Shown here in pieces: positions 29,090-38,407 of a DNA stretch of 64,000 bases. The translations under genes and the position numbers were made by a program. The notes beneath the pieces were generated by a model that had not been told where the DNA came from, did not search any database, and saw only the letters and a list, made by a program, of their open reading frames with translations. Origin of the DNA: Marinitenerispora sediminis (GTDB taxonomy: Bacteria > Actinomycetota > Actinomycetes > Streptosporangiales > Streptosporangiaceae); assembly GCF_003336425.1 (NCBI RefSeq), contig NZ_QEIO01000025.1, positions 1-64,000 of the forward strand, written 5' to 3'. Position 1 is the first letter of the stretch. The number at the start of each line of letters is the position of its first letter.

Positions 29090-30736
29090 CTACAGCTCGT
29101 CACCGGCCAGGACGTCGCCGGCGTCGACGATCCGGTACCCGTACCCCTGCTCGGCGAGGAAGCGCTGCCGGTGTGCCGCGTACTCCTGGTCCAGCGTGTC
29201 GCGGGCCACGACGGCGTAGAACCGGGCCGAGCGGCCGTCGGACTTAGGGCGCAGCACCCGGCCTAGCCGCTGCGCCTCCTCCTGGCGGGAGCCGAACGAG
29301 CCCGAGACCTGCACCGCGACACCCGCCTCGGGCAGGTCGATCGAGAAGTTCGCGACCTTCGAGACCACCAGGGTGCGCAGCTCCCCGGAGCGGAACGCGT
29401 CGAACAGCCGCTCCCGCTCCTTCACGCGGGTCTCGCCCTTGAGTACCGGCGCGTCCAACGCGGCGCCGAGCTCGTCCAACTGGTCGATGTAGGAGCCGAT
29501 CACCAGGATCTGCTCGCCGTCGTGCCGCCGGACCAGTTCGCGCACCACGGCCGTCTTGGCGGGGGTCGAGGAGCAGAAGCGGTACCGGTCCTCCGGCTCG
29601 GCGGTGGCGTAGGCCAGGCGCTCGGCGTCGGTGAGGGTCACCCGGACCTCCACGCAGTCGGCCGGCGCGATCCAGCCCTGGTTCTCCATCTCCTTCCAGG
29701 GCGCGTCGTAGCGCTTCGGGCCGATGAGCGAGAACACGTCGCCCTCGCGGCCGTCCTCACGCACCAGGGTCGCGGTGAGCCCGAGGCGCCGCCGGGCCTG
29801 GAGATCGGCCGTCATGCGGAAGATCGGCGCCGGCAGCAGGTGCACCTCGTCGTAGATGATGAGGCCCCAGTCGCGGGCGTCGAACAGCTCCAGGTGCGCG
29901 TAGGCGCCCTTCCGGCGGGCGGCCATGACCTGGTAGGTGGCGATGGTCACCGGCCGGATCTCCTTGCGCGTGCCGGAGTACTCGCCGATCTCGTCCTCGG
30001 TGAGCGAGGTGCGGCGCAGCAGCTCCGACCGCCACTGGTGGACGGAGACGGTGTTGGTGACCAGGATCAGCGTGGTCGCCCGGGTCCGCGCCATGGCCGC
30101 CGCGCCGACGATCGTCTTGCCCGCGCCGCAGGGGAGCACCACCACACCCGAGCCGCCGGCGTGGAAGCCGTCCGCGGCCTCCCGCTGGTAGTCGCGCAGC
30201 TTCCAGTCGGACTCGACGAGGTCGATCGGATGCGCCTCGCCGTCCACGTACCCGGCCAGGTCCTCGGCCGGCCAGCCCAGCTTCAGCAGGGCCTGCTTGA
30301 GGTTCCCGCGTTCGCTCGGGTGCACCGCCACGGTGTCGGGCTCGACCCGCTCGCCGAGCATCGGCCGGACCTTCCGCGAGCGGACCACCTCCTCCAGGAC
30401 CGCCTGGTCGAGCGCCTGGAGCACCAGCCCGTGCGCGGGGTGCGAGAGCAGCCGCAGCCGGCCGAACCGGCCCATGGTCTCGGCGACGTCCACCAGCAGC
30501 GCGTGCGGGACGGGGTAGCGCGAGTAGGCCAGCAGCGCGTCCACGACCTGCTCGGCGTCGTGCCCGGCGGCCCGGGCGTTCCAGAGCGCCAGCGGGGTGA
30601 CCCGGTAGGTGTGCACGTGCTCCGGCGCGCGCTCCAGCTCGGCGAACGGCGCGATGGCGCGCCGGCAGTCGTCGGCCAGCTCGTGGTCGACCTCCAGCAG
30701 CAGCGTCTTGTCGGACTGCACGATCAGGCAGGACAT
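29090..30736 (-). CDS. XPB-type superfamily 2 DNA helicase
   Basis: This bacterial homologue of XPB/ERCC3 (Rv0861c-like) is a 3'-5' DNA helicase associated with DNA repair. An N-terminal damage-recognition-like domain (1-170) precedes RecA1 with Walker A 'LPCGAGKTI' (about 201-209) and the DEVH box (296-299). RecA2 follows with 'SGSFGSRQEEAQRLGRVLRP', containing motif VI. 'RRLGLTATLVREDGRE' contains motif III. The ATG at 30736 begins 'MSCLIVQSDKTLLLEVDH', the conserved family start, after an aggagg-like site. The 548-residue length is normal. Its usual neighbour, the helicase-associated 831-residue protein, lies 3.4 kb upstream. Confidence 0.95.
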   Translation of the reverse strand: MSCLIVQSDKTLLLEVDHELADDCRRAIAPFAELERAPEHVHTYRVTPLALWNARAAGHDAEQVVDALLAYSRYPVPHALLVDVAETMGRFGRLRLLSHPAHGLVLQALDQAVLEEVVRSRKVRPMLGERVEPDTVAVHPSERGNLKQALLKLGWPAEDLAGYVDGEAHPIDLVESDWKLRDYQREAADGFHAGGSGVVVLPCGAGKTIVGAAAMARTRATTLILVTNTVSVHQWRSELLRRTSLTEDEIGEYSGTRKEIRPVTIATYQVMAARRKGAYAHLELFDARDWGLIIYDEVHLLPAPIFRMTADLQARRRLGLTATLVREDGREGDVFSLIGPKRYDAPWKEMENQGWIAPADCVEVRVTLTDAERLAYATAEPEDRYRFCSSTPAKTAVVRELVRRHDGEQILVIGSYIDQLDELGAALDAPVLKGETRVKERERLFDAFRSGELRTLVVSKVANFSIDLPEAGVAVQVSGSFGSRQEEAQRLGRVLRPKSDGRSARFYAVVARDTLDQEYAAHRQRFLAEQGYGYRIVDAGDVLAGDEL

Positions 30737-30921
30737 CCGGGCCTCCTCCGAGTTTCCCGCGCGCCTGCGGTGGACGGCGGCCCGCGCGCGGGGCCGACCG
30801 CGGCGCGCACGCCCGGAGGAGCTGCTCCGGGACCACCGGGAACGGGTCACAGGCGCGCCGGGCCCGGTATCTAGAACTACCCCAGCGGGACGCGGGAGGC
30901 CAATTCGCGGCCGTGCCGTCC

Positions 30922-31920
30922 TCAGCTCGCCGCGCCGCGCCGCTCCCGGAGACGGCCTGCCCACAGCACACCGGCGCCGGCCAGCAGGGTCGCGAGGCCC
31001 AGCCCCGCCGCGGCCAGCAGCGTCGCCGCGTCCGGCTGGAGGAGCGCCTGGCCGCGCAGCGCCTGCCAGGTGACGAGCCCGACCAGACCCAGGTGGGCCA
31101 GCGCCGCCACCACGACCAGGCCGGTGCGGGTGCCCTCGGCGCGCAGCGGGCGCCACCGCGGCGCGAGCGCGGCCAGTGCCACGGCCACGAGGGGCAGCGA
31201 CTGCATCGCGTGCAGCCCGGCGAAGTGCCCGATCCGCAGGTCGCCGCCGGAGGCGTTCCAGCCGGTCAGCGGCATGTGGTCGCCAGTCGGCCCCACGTCG
31301 TGCGAGCCGACCAGCGCCGGCTCGGCGCCGCGCTCCATGGCCGCGAGCTGGTCCGGGGTGGGATCGGTCATCAGGGCGGTGACGGCCATGCCGACGACCG
31401 CCAGCGCGATGCCGCAGCGCAGCGCCCACGCCATGGGCCGGTCCACCAGCCGCTGGAGGAGCAGGAACACGCCGACGAGCAGCGTGAGCAGCACCAGCGC
31501 GATGGCGGCGCCGGCCATGAAGTCCAGCACGCGGGCGTCCAGGGGCGTGCCGACGTTGAAGTGGCTGGCCCGGCCGCGTGCCGCCTGGAACACGATCGCG
31601 ACCGTCTCCACGACGAGGGCGGCGGTCAGCCCGGTGCCGAGCCACCACACCGTGCGCCGCCATCTGGGCAGCATGCGGTACATCCAGGCCAGCGTCAGCG
31701 CGTACACGCCGAACGACAGGGTGAACTTCAGCGGCTTCAGCCAGGTGGGCTCGCCCAGCACCGTGCGGTCGTCGAGCAGCAGCCCCGCGCAGCACACCAG
31801 CGCCAGCACGCCGGCGAGGGCGGCGTAGGCCAGCAGGGGCAGGTGCCGGCCGCGCGGCGCGGCGGGACGGCTCTCGACGCGCGGGTCGCGCGACCGGGAC
31901 AGCAGGGAAGTCACGGGCAT
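30922..31920 (-). CDS. Polytopic membrane protein, unknown function
   Basis: This 332-residue protein has about seven or eight predicted membrane helices. Distinct segments include 'LLAYAALAGVLALVCCAGLL', 'TVWWLGTGLTAALVVETVAI' and 'IALVLLTLLVGVFLLLQRLV'. A conserved-looking motif 'IGHFAGLHAMQSLPLVAVAL' places His in a membrane segment. It begins 'MPVTSLLSRSRDPRV' after a ggagag ribosome site. Family resemblance is to uncharacterised actinomycete membrane proteins; no transporter or enzyme motif was seen. Confidence 0.75.
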   Translation of the reverse strand: MPVTSLLSRSRDPRVESRPAAPRGRHLPLLAYAALAGVLALVCCAGLLLDDRTVLGEPTWLKPLKFTLSFGVYALTLAWMYRMLPRWRRTVWWLGTGLTAALVVETVAIVFQAARGRASHFNVGTPLDARVLDFMAGAAIALVLLTLLVGVFLLLQRLVDRPMAWALRCGIALAVVGMAVTALMTDPTPDQLAAMERGAEPALVGSHDVGPTGDHMPLTGWNASGGDLRIGHFAGLHAMQSLPLVAVALAALAPRWRPLRAEGTRTGLVVVAALAHLGLVGLVTWQALRGQALLQPDAATLLAAAGLGLATLLAGAGVLWAGRLRERRGAAS

Positions 31921-32482
31921 CTCTCCGTTCACGGGGGGCACGGAGAGTCTTGCGGGGGTAGGGCCGCAGGTCAGGGGCGCCAAGGAGCGGACCCGCGCAC
32001 GGGTGCCGCCCCGTCGCGTGCTGGTGCGTGCACCACCTCCGGTGCGAGCGGACCCGGCCGCGATGCCGCGGGCCACCCGCCCGCGGCCCGGACGGAGCGG
32101 TGCCGCGTCCGGAAGGCGGAGGCGGCACAGCGGACACGGGCGCGCCGCGCTGGTGCGGAGCTTGCCGGCGTCCCCGGCGCCGGAGGGCACCGAACGCGGA
32201 TGCGCTGGTCAACGGTCCACGGGGGCGGCGTCCGCACGAACCTGCTCCCGGGCCGCCCGCCGTTCCCGAATGAGTGATCCGCCGTCCGCGGAAGTGCGCT
32301 CAACGGCCGCGGGCGGCCGGGCGGCACGGACGAGCCGCTCGCGGCCGCCCGAGGCCGGACCACCCACGTGCGGGGACGCCGCGGCGCCCGGTCAGCAGGC
32401 GGAACGCGTCCGCGGCGCCGCGCAGCCGGAGCGGCGCGGACCGGGCCCCGTCAGCGCGCGGCGGAGCGCGGAGCGGGGGCGG
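31921..32482. other. Gene-free region
   Basis: These 562 bp are very GC-rich and hold several overlapping open frames with non-coding amino-acid composition. I see no convincing gene, RNA or repeat. Confidence 0.5.
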
Positions 32483-32863
32483 TCACGAGTCCGTGGTGAT
32501 GCCCCACACGATGAACCCGCCGATCGCCAGCACGAGCAGCCCGATGTGGATGATGTTGGAGATCCACGCCCAGCGGGCCAGCTGCTCGGTGCGCTCCGGC
32601 TCGCGGTCGCCCATCGCCATCGCGGCGAAGACGATGCCCAGGATGTTCGTGGTGCAGCAGGCGATCGTCGTCAGGATCGCCACGATCAGGGCCGCGACGG
32701 CGCTGCCCCGGGCCGGCGGCGGCCCGTACTGGGGCGGGCCGGGCGGCGGCCCGTAGGCGGGCGGGCCGGGCTGCTGCCACTCGTAGCCGTAGCCAGGGTG
32801 GCCGCCCGGCTGCCCGGATCGGGAATCCCAGTAGTCGGGCGGGCCGGGCCAGTGGTTGCTCAT
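32483..32863 (-). CDS. CD225/dispanin-like membrane protein
   Basis: This 126-residue protein has a Pro/Gly/Tyr-rich N-terminal half ('YGPPPGPPQYGPPP') and two membrane helices in its C-terminal half ('AVAALIVAILTTIACCTTNILGI' region and 'IIHIGLLVLAIGGFIVWG'). Between them the cytoplasmic loop 'AMAMGDREPERTEQLARWAW' matches the CD225/dispanin layout: Cys pair, short charged loop, second helix. The downstream neighbour is a paralogue. Bacterial members have no assigned role. Confidence 0.75.
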   Translation of the reverse strand: MSNHWPGPPDYWDSRSGQPGGHPGYGYEWQQPGPPAYGPPPGPPQYGPPPARGSAVAALIVAILTTIACCTTNILGIVFAAMAMGDREPERTEQLARWAWISNIIHIGLLVLAIGGFIVWGITTDS

Positions 32864-32995
32864 GGGTCTCCTGTCCGGGGCGGTCGCCGCCTCCGGAGGG
32901 CACGCGCGGGTGCGGGAGGCGGGTCTGTCCACGTGGTGGGGGATGCCGGATGGCGGTGCGGTGTCGGGGTGCGCGTCGCGGAGCGGGCCGCGGGG

Positions 32996-33418
32996 TCAGT
33001 AGTTCGTCACGGGGGCGATGGAGTCGACCCACGAACCGGCCTGCGTGAGCAGCACGCCGAACAGGATCGCCATGACGGCGAACATCACCCCCGCGGCGCC
33101 CAGGCAGTACCAGGAGTAGCGGGTGAAGGTCTCCGCCTGCTCGTAGTCGCCGCGGTCGCGCCGGTGCGCGGCGCGGACCGCGAACGAGATCCCGATGACG
33201 CCGAAGAGCCAGTTCGCGCAGCACAGGAAGGTAAGGGCGTGCAGGATGAGGGCCATCGTGGAGCTGCTGGCGCCCCCGGACCCGCGCGCCGGGCCGGCGT
33301 CCCGCCCGCGCTCCGGGTCCTCTCCGCGGCCGGGCGCGGACGAACGGCGTCCCCGCCCCCGGCCGGGCTGGTCATCCCGGGGGGCGGACGCTCCAGGCGG
33401 TAGCGACGGGTTGCTCAT
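32996..33418 (-). CDS. CD225/dispanin-like membrane protein (paralogue)
   Basis: This 140-residue protein has a disordered Arg/Gly-rich N-terminus. The C-terminal domain has a Cys-pair helix ('LHALTFLCCANWLFGVIGIS'), a basic loop 'VRAAHRRDRGDYEQAETFTR' and a second helix ('LGAAGVMFAVMAILFGVLL'). That is a close match to the CD225/dispanin pattern, closer than its tandem neighbour. The two start codons share the context 'MSN' and the genes run in the same direction 132 bp apart, so they are probably co-expressed duplicates. Confidence 0.78.
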   Translation of the reverse strand: MSNPSLPPGASAPRDDQPGRGRGRRSSAPGRGEDPERGRDAGPARGSGGASSSTMALILHALTFLCCANWLFGVIGISFAVRAAHRRDRGDYEQAETFTRYSWYCLGAAGVMFAVMAILFGVLLTQAGSWVDSIAPVTNY

Positions 33419-34111
33419 GGGCGTTCGCTGCCCCTCTCCGCGAGATCCGTTGACCGACTGGAACCATCTCACCAGATGCGCGGAACTGCCTAGGCGTTCC
33501 GGCCCGGGAGGCCGGTGCCGCGGTGCGGCCGGTGTCCGGCCGCCGGTCAGGTGCGGGCTGGTGGGGCTGCGCCCGTCCGACCAGCGGGGAAGCGCCGCCT
33601 GGCGCCGCGGTCGTGGGGTACGGGCGGATGGCGGGCTGGCACCCGCAGCGGGGTGCGGTGCCGGGCCGTGCTGGTGCGGGCGTGCGTTGCCGGTGCGGCT
33701 CCCCGCCGCCGGTCGCGTCGCGCCGTGCCGGGCGGACCAGGCGGGTGCTCGCCACGGGAGGCCGCCAGAAGGGCGGGCGGTTTCGCCCCGCGGGTTCTCG
33801 GTGCCGACCGGGTGCGCATGACCGTCCGGTGCGGTGTGCGGGCGGGGAGGCGGAGGACGGGGCCCTCCATCGGCCACGACCCGTCCCAACCGGGCGGGCG
33901 CGGCTCGGGACAGCCGAGCCGGGTGCCAGGCGCGGCCACCGGCGTTCGCGATCGCGTCCCGGACATGCCCGCGCCGCGGCCACGCGGACCTCGCCGGCCG
34001 GACATGCGTCGCGTTCCGGGAGCGCGGCAAGGGCGGGCGGTCCCCGGCGTGCCGGGGCGGCGCCCGCCTCGGCCGTGCCGGGCCGGCGCGCGGAACGGTT
34101 CCGCGCGGATG
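33419..34111. other. Gene-free region
   Basis: These 693 bp are extremely GC-rich, with long spurious open frames on both strands. I found no recognisable gene, RNA or transposon remnant. Confidence 0.5.
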
Positions 34112-36607
34112 TCAGGAGGCCGGCTCCGCGGTGCCGATCTCGGCCACGCCCGTGATGCGGTGGACGGCGAACCGCCGCACCGCCGCCTGGGTGGCGTCGT
34201 AGGCGGTCAGGTAGCCGCCGTCCACCCGGGCCGGCTCCACGATGCGGCTGCTCGCGCGGCCCTCGGCGTCGAGGTAGCCGATCCACACCCGTCGGCCCTC
34301 CGACACGGCCGCGCCGAGCGCCGCCAGGGTCGCCGCCGTGGGGGAGCGCGGCGGGTCCGCGCTCGGAGCGGTGACCGGGCGGCGGGCCGACGTGGCCGCC
34401 TCGTCGCCGGCGCGGACCGCTCGGACCGCCGCCGCGCGCAGTTCGGGGCCCGGCGCCGCGGGCTCGGCGAGTTCGCCGCCCACCGGTTGCCGTGCGGAGC
34501 GGCGGGACTCCGGCCGGTTCAGCTGGAGGGAGCCGTCGACCGCCTCGGCGACCGGGTGGTAGCCGAGGTCGGTCAGCCGCTCCAGCAGGACCGGCCGGGT
34601 GGCGCGGCTGGCCACCACGGTGGGGGCGAGCCGCACCAGCATGAGGTCGGCGGCCCGCCGGTCGTTGACCAGTTCGTCGAGCACGGCGGGTTCGTCGCAG
34701 CGCAGGTAGCTGGAGGCGGTGCCGACCCGCAGCCGTCCGTGCCGGCGCGCGACGTCGGCGACGAGGTAGCGCAGCGGCTGCGGGAGCGGCGTGCTGGAGC
34801 ACCGGTCCAGCAGGTCGAGGAGTTCGGCGCCGCCGCGGCCGGCGTCGAGCGCCCGGCGGATGGAGGAATCGGTGAACCGGTACACGGTGGCGCCGCCGGT
34901 GGACTCGACGTCGGCGGCCAGCGCCAGCTCCCGCGCCAGCTCCGGAACGAGGGGCCCGGGCGCCACCGCGGTGAGGTCGCCCTGGATCAGCACGCGGTCC
35001 ACGGGCTGGGGCAGCTCCGGGGCGAGGGCCGCGACGGCCGCCGAGCCGGACGGCTCCGCCGCGTGGCCGGCCGGCCCGCCGTTCCCGGACGGGCCGCGGG
35101 TGCGCCCGTCGACCTCCGCGACCAGCGCGCGGGCGTGCGGGGCGAGCGCGCCGAGACCGGTCAGCCCGAGGAGCGCGGCCTCCGCCAGCGCCGCCTGGAC
35201 GAGGTCGGTGAAGGCCGGGCCCTGCCGGCGGGGCCGGGCCCAGGCGAGCCGCTCGGCGACGGATTCGGTGGTCGGTGCCGTTCCCTCGGGCGCGGCGGCG
35301 AGCGTACGCAGGACGTCCAGCCGCACCTCGGGGGCGGAGCGCCGGTCCAGGCCCTCGCCCAGGACGTTGCGCGGCCGTCCCCGCGCGTCCTTGGTCCCGC
35401 CGAGCCGGGCCACCCGGGTGGAGGCCAGCCATGCCTCGGCGAGCCGGAGCCAGCGCCACGCCGGCTCCGCGGCGAGCCACAGGTCGAACGCCGGCGTGGG
35501 CAGCCACTCCCCGTCGACCTCGGCGCTCGCGGCGATCAGCCCGGCGGCGTGCGCGGCCTCCACGAGGACGGCGGTGCCCGCCTCGTCGCCGTCCAGGACC
35601 CGCGCCGAGCGCCGCAGGTCGCGGACGCCCAGACCGCCGTTGCGCAGCACGCCCGGCGGGTCGTCGGCCCACAGCTCCAGCAGTTCGGCGACCGCCCGGA
35701 TCACCGTGAACGCCTGCCCGGCCGCGGCCTGGGTCACCCGCTCGGGCGGGTGCCGCGGCCCGGTCGGCGAGGGCGGCTTCGCGTCGATCCGCCGGAACAG
35801 CCGCCCGCCGCGCAGGTGCAGGCCGACCTCGCGGGGCAGCGTCACCGTGTGGTCGTCGGTGGCGACCAGCAGCCCGCGGGCGAGCAGCCGGTCGATCGGG
35901 GACGCCGCCGAGGCGGCGTCCACGTCGCGGCCCGCCTGGGAGACGGTGCCGCGGGGCGGCCCCCACACCAGCCGGTCGAGCACCTGGCGGGCGTCATCGC
36001 CGGCCTCCGCGAGCAGGCGGCCGAGGCGGTCCGGACGGGAGAGCTCCGCCGCGACGCGGTCCGCCGGGGCACCGCCGTCGTAACCGGTGGGCAGGCCGAG
36101 GCCGGCGGCCAGCCGGTTCAGCCACTCGGCCGGCCGACCCGCGACCAGCGCGCGCAGCGGCGGACCGAGGCCGGCCGGCTGGGGGAGGATGTCGCGCAGC
36201 ACGGCCACCGGGCGCAGCCGCTCGCCGTCCTCCCACACCACCCCGAGGACGCGCAGCCGGTGCAGCGCGGCGTCGAGCAGGGGGGCGGGGGCGGGCAGCG
36301 CCGCCGCGAGCCGGGCCCGACCGACGCCGGGCACCCCGGAGCCGAGGCGGTCGTCGCCGAGGGCGAGCAGGCCCTCCAGCACTTGGAGGGCGAAGCGGTC
36401 GAGCTGGTCGAGCACGCGCAGCACCGCCGGGCGCGACGTCGCCCGGGCGGCGAGCGCCGCGATGTCCGCCGGGACCGGGGTCATCAGGTCCGGGCGCGCG
36501 GCGAACAGTGCCGCCAGGTCGTCGTCGGAGCGGCCGCGCAGCCATGAGGTGTAGGTGGGAGGACGCCCTGCGGCGTGGACGGCCGCCGGCTCCGCGTCGT
36601 CGATCAT
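34112..36607 (-). CDS. Helicase-associated protein, Rv0862c-like
   Basis: This 831-residue protein resembles the large actinobacterial partner encoded beside the XPB helicase (Rv0862c-like), annotated as an XPB/Ssl2 helicase-C-associated protein. It contains tandem winged-helix-like and alpha-helical segments ('WLRGRSDDDLAALFAARPDL' at the N-terminus). Near the end, 'GRRVWIGYLDAEGRASSRIV' followed by 'GYLTAYDATQAAVRRFAVHR' forms a WYL-like or SH3-like strand pair. No Walker motif was seen. The ATG at 36607 has an aggag-like site. Separation from the helicase gene by four other genes is unusual. Confidence 0.8.
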   Translation of the reverse strand: MIDDAEPAAVHAAGRPPTYTSWLRGRSDDDLAALFAARPDLMTPVPADIAALAARATSRPAVLRVLDQLDRFALQVLEGLLALGDDRLGSGVPGVGRARLAAALPAPAPLLDAALHRLRVLGVVWEDGERLRPVAVLRDILPQPAGLGPPLRALVAGRPAEWLNRLAAGLGLPTGYDGGAPADRVAAELSRPDRLGRLLAEAGDDARQVLDRLVWGPPRGTVSQAGRDVDAASAASPIDRLLARGLLVATDDHTVTLPREVGLHLRGGRLFRRIDAKPPSPTGPRHPPERVTQAAAGQAFTVIRAVAELLELWADDPPGVLRNGGLGVRDLRRSARVLDGDEAGTAVLVEAAHAAGLIAASAEVDGEWLPTPAFDLWLAAEPAWRWLRLAEAWLASTRVARLGGTKDARGRPRNVLGEGLDRRSAPEVRLDVLRTLAAAPEGTAPTTESVAERLAWARPRRQGPAFTDLVQAALAEAALLGLTGLGALAPHARALVAEVDGRTRGPSGNGGPAGHAAEPSGSAAVAALAPELPQPVDRVLIQGDLTAVAPGPLVPELARELALAADVESTGGATVYRFTDSSIRRALDAGRGGAELLDLLDRCSSTPLPQPLRYLVADVARRHGRLRVGTASSYLRCDEPAVLDELVNDRRAADLMLVRLAPTVVASRATRPVLLERLTDLGYHPVAEAVDGSLQLNRPESRRSARQPVGGELAEPAAPGPELRAAAVRAVRAGDEAATSARRPVTAPSADPPRSPTAATLAALGAAVSEGRRVWIGYLDAEGRASSRIVEPARVDGGYLTAYDATQAAVRRFAVHRITGVAEIGTAEPAS

Positions 36608-36686
36608 CGCTCCTCACGCTATGCCATCGCGGCGCGGCGGAGGAGGCCCGGCCCGCAAGTCGCGCGGCCGTGCGCGGGGCGGCGGC

Positions 36687-37010
36687 TCAGTCCTCGAACC
36701 GGAGGTCGACCGAGCGGGCGCGCAGCAGCGGCGGGATCCACTGCGTGGCGTCCCGCCCGGCGCCGAGGACCATCCCGGTGCAGTCGCGGCCGGTGTAGAA
36801 GCGGTAGGTCGCGACGGGGGTGGAGTCGGCGTAGGACACCGCCCGCTCCGAGAAGTTGTGGCAGCCGCCGCCCTCGATGACGTGGTAGTTCAGGCCGGGG
36901 GCGGAGTACATCTCCAGCCGCCCGGTGGCGGCGCCCGCCGGCGGGGCGGTGGACAGCAGGACCGCCAGGGCGGCGGCGCAGGCGAGGGGTGCGGCGGTAC
37001 GTGCGCGCAT
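36687..37010 (-). CDS. Small secreted protein, unknown function
   Basis: This 107-residue protein has a clear Sec signal peptide ('MRARTAAPLACAAALAVLL' then an Ala-x-Ala site near residue 27). The mature part has about 80 residues with two Cys ('EGGGCHNFSERAVSY' and 'YTGRDCTGMVLG'), probably one disulfide. The pattern resembles small secreted crystallin-like or peptidase-inhibitor I36-like proteins, but the match is too weak for a name. Confidence 0.75.
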   Translation of the reverse strand: MRARTAAPLACAAALAVLLSTAPPAGAATGRLEMYSAPGLNYHVIEGGGCHNFSERAVSYADSTPVATYRFYTGRDCTGMVLGAGRDATQWIPPLLRARSVDLRFED

Positions 37011-37859
37011 GGATGCTCCGGAGTTCGACTCGTGCTGACGGACGTCCCGCGGCGGCCGGCGAAGGCGCGGGACGCGCCGTGCGCCGCCGGGTACGGGACC
37101 ATCCTTTCACTGCGATGAGTGTGCGTGTGACTACACCACGTAATGGAGCGGGGGTGGTGGTGCGGCGGTCACGCGGGCCGGGAGCGGGCGGTGGCCGACG
37201 CGGTCCGCCCGCCGCGGGTCATCAACCGGCAAACCCTCAGAAATATCGTGCTTGACCTGCGGTTTCGCGGGAGTGTCGCCTCCTTCCCATGGGTAATGAT
37301 GTGCATGCGTTCCGTTCCGCTCTTAACTCACATATGGAACGCGATGGCCGCTGGGTACGGCGCATCCCGCGCTCGGCGCCCGCCGGACCGGCGACGGTCC
37401 GGGGCCATCGAAGAAGGACGGCATCCCCAGACCGCCGGGTCCCGTCCCACAACTCCGCAACCAGCGGTGATGGGGGTGCCGCCGAGAGAGGCCCGGAGAT
37501 CCGCGTCCGGGCCTCTCGCCTGGGCGGGGCCGGCGATCGCGCGGGCCGGGCTGCCGCCGCCTCCCCGAGCCGTCCGCGTGACCGGATATGGCCGCCCCTC
37601 CCGCACCGTTCCGGCGATCGCGCCGCACGATCCATCGCTTCCCGCGGCCGCCGCGCACTAGCCTGAAATCACCCTTCTGAGAAGATGGGGCAGGGAGTGT
37701 CCCACTGACGCTTCCGGTGCACCGGGCCGCCTGGCGGACGCGGGCCCGGGGCCGTCCGGACGACACGACCCGGGGGCGCCCCGGCGGACGGAGAGTGCTG
37801 CGAGCCGTGCCGGCGGGCCCGCACACCACTGTCCGACAGCGAGAGCGATGAGGTCACAC
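37011..37859. other. Intergenic region before the cold-shock gene
   Basis: These 849 bp contain no recognised gene. They hold a perfect hairpin at 37486-37517 and, near 37650-37850, the presumed leader of the cold-shock gene. Parts (37230-37340) are noticeably AT-richer than the surroundings. Confidence 0.5.
37486..37517. terminator. Isolated perfect hairpin
   Basis: Perfect 12-bp arms (gagaggcccgga / tccgggcctctc) enclose an 8-nt loop. No adjacent gene end explains it, so it may be a terminator of an unrecognised transcript or an attenuator. Confidence 0.5.
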
Positions 37860-38243
37860 GTGCCCACCGGCAAGGTCAAGTGGTACGACAGCGACAAGGG
37901 CTTCGGTTTTCTCACCCGCGACGACGGCGGCGAGATCTTCGTGCACTCCTCCGCGCTACCCGCGGGGACGCCCGGCCTGCGCCCGGGGCAGCGCGTCGAG
38001 TTCGGCGTGGCCGAGGGCCGCAAGGGTGCGCAGGCGCTGCAGGTCAGGCTCCTGGAGGCGCCGCGGTCCGTGGCGAAGGCGCTGCGCAAGAAGCCCGAGG
38101 AGATGGTGATCATCGTCGAGGACCTCATCAAGCTGCTCGACGGCATCTCGACCACATATCGTAGGAACAAGCATCCCGATCGGCGGGAGGCGGCCAAGAT
38201 CGCGCAGGTTCTGCGCGCCGTCGCCGACGATCTCGAAGCCTAG
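37860..38243 (+). CDS. Cold-shock-domain protein with C-terminal extension
   Basis: This 127-residue protein has an N-terminal cold-shock domain (1-66) with 'GKVKWYDSDKGFGFLTRDDG' (RNP1) and 'EIFVHSSAL' (RNP2). A helical extension of about 60 residues follows ('MVIIVEDLIKLLDGISTTYR'). It probably binds single-stranded RNA or DNA. Translation starts at GTG 37860 ('PTGKVKWY'), the conserved N-terminus of this long actinobacterial subgroup. DUF3027 follows, as in Streptomyces. Confidence 0.92.
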   Translation: MPTGKVKWYDSDKGFGFLTRDDGGEIFVHSSALPAGTPGLRPGQRVEFGVAEGRKGAQALQVRLLEAPRSVAKALRKKPEEMVIIVEDLIKLLDGISTTYRRNKHPDRREAAKIAQVLRAVADDLEA

Positions 38244-38407
38244 GGGGATTTCGGTCGGTCGGCGCGTGCCGAGGGCGGGGGACGCACCACGTGGCGCGCG
38301 GCCGGCCGGGCCGCCGCGGGTCGGGCTGCTCCGCGGGACCACGTAACGGTCGGCTATCGATCGCCGTCATGGTCAAGTCAGTGCCCGTTATCAGCGAAAA
38401 TGGAAAC

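Noticed and set aside
30737-32212. Open extension upstream of the XPB helicase making a 1040-residue protein
   Set aside because: Only the part from ATG 30736 has helicase character and a ribosome site. The extension overlaps the membrane-protein gene in another frame.
33515-36547. 1010-codon plus-strand frame opposite the helicase-associated gene
   Set aside because: Low-complexity Arg/Gly/Ala sequence without motifs; the minus-strand gene has normal composition and a start site.
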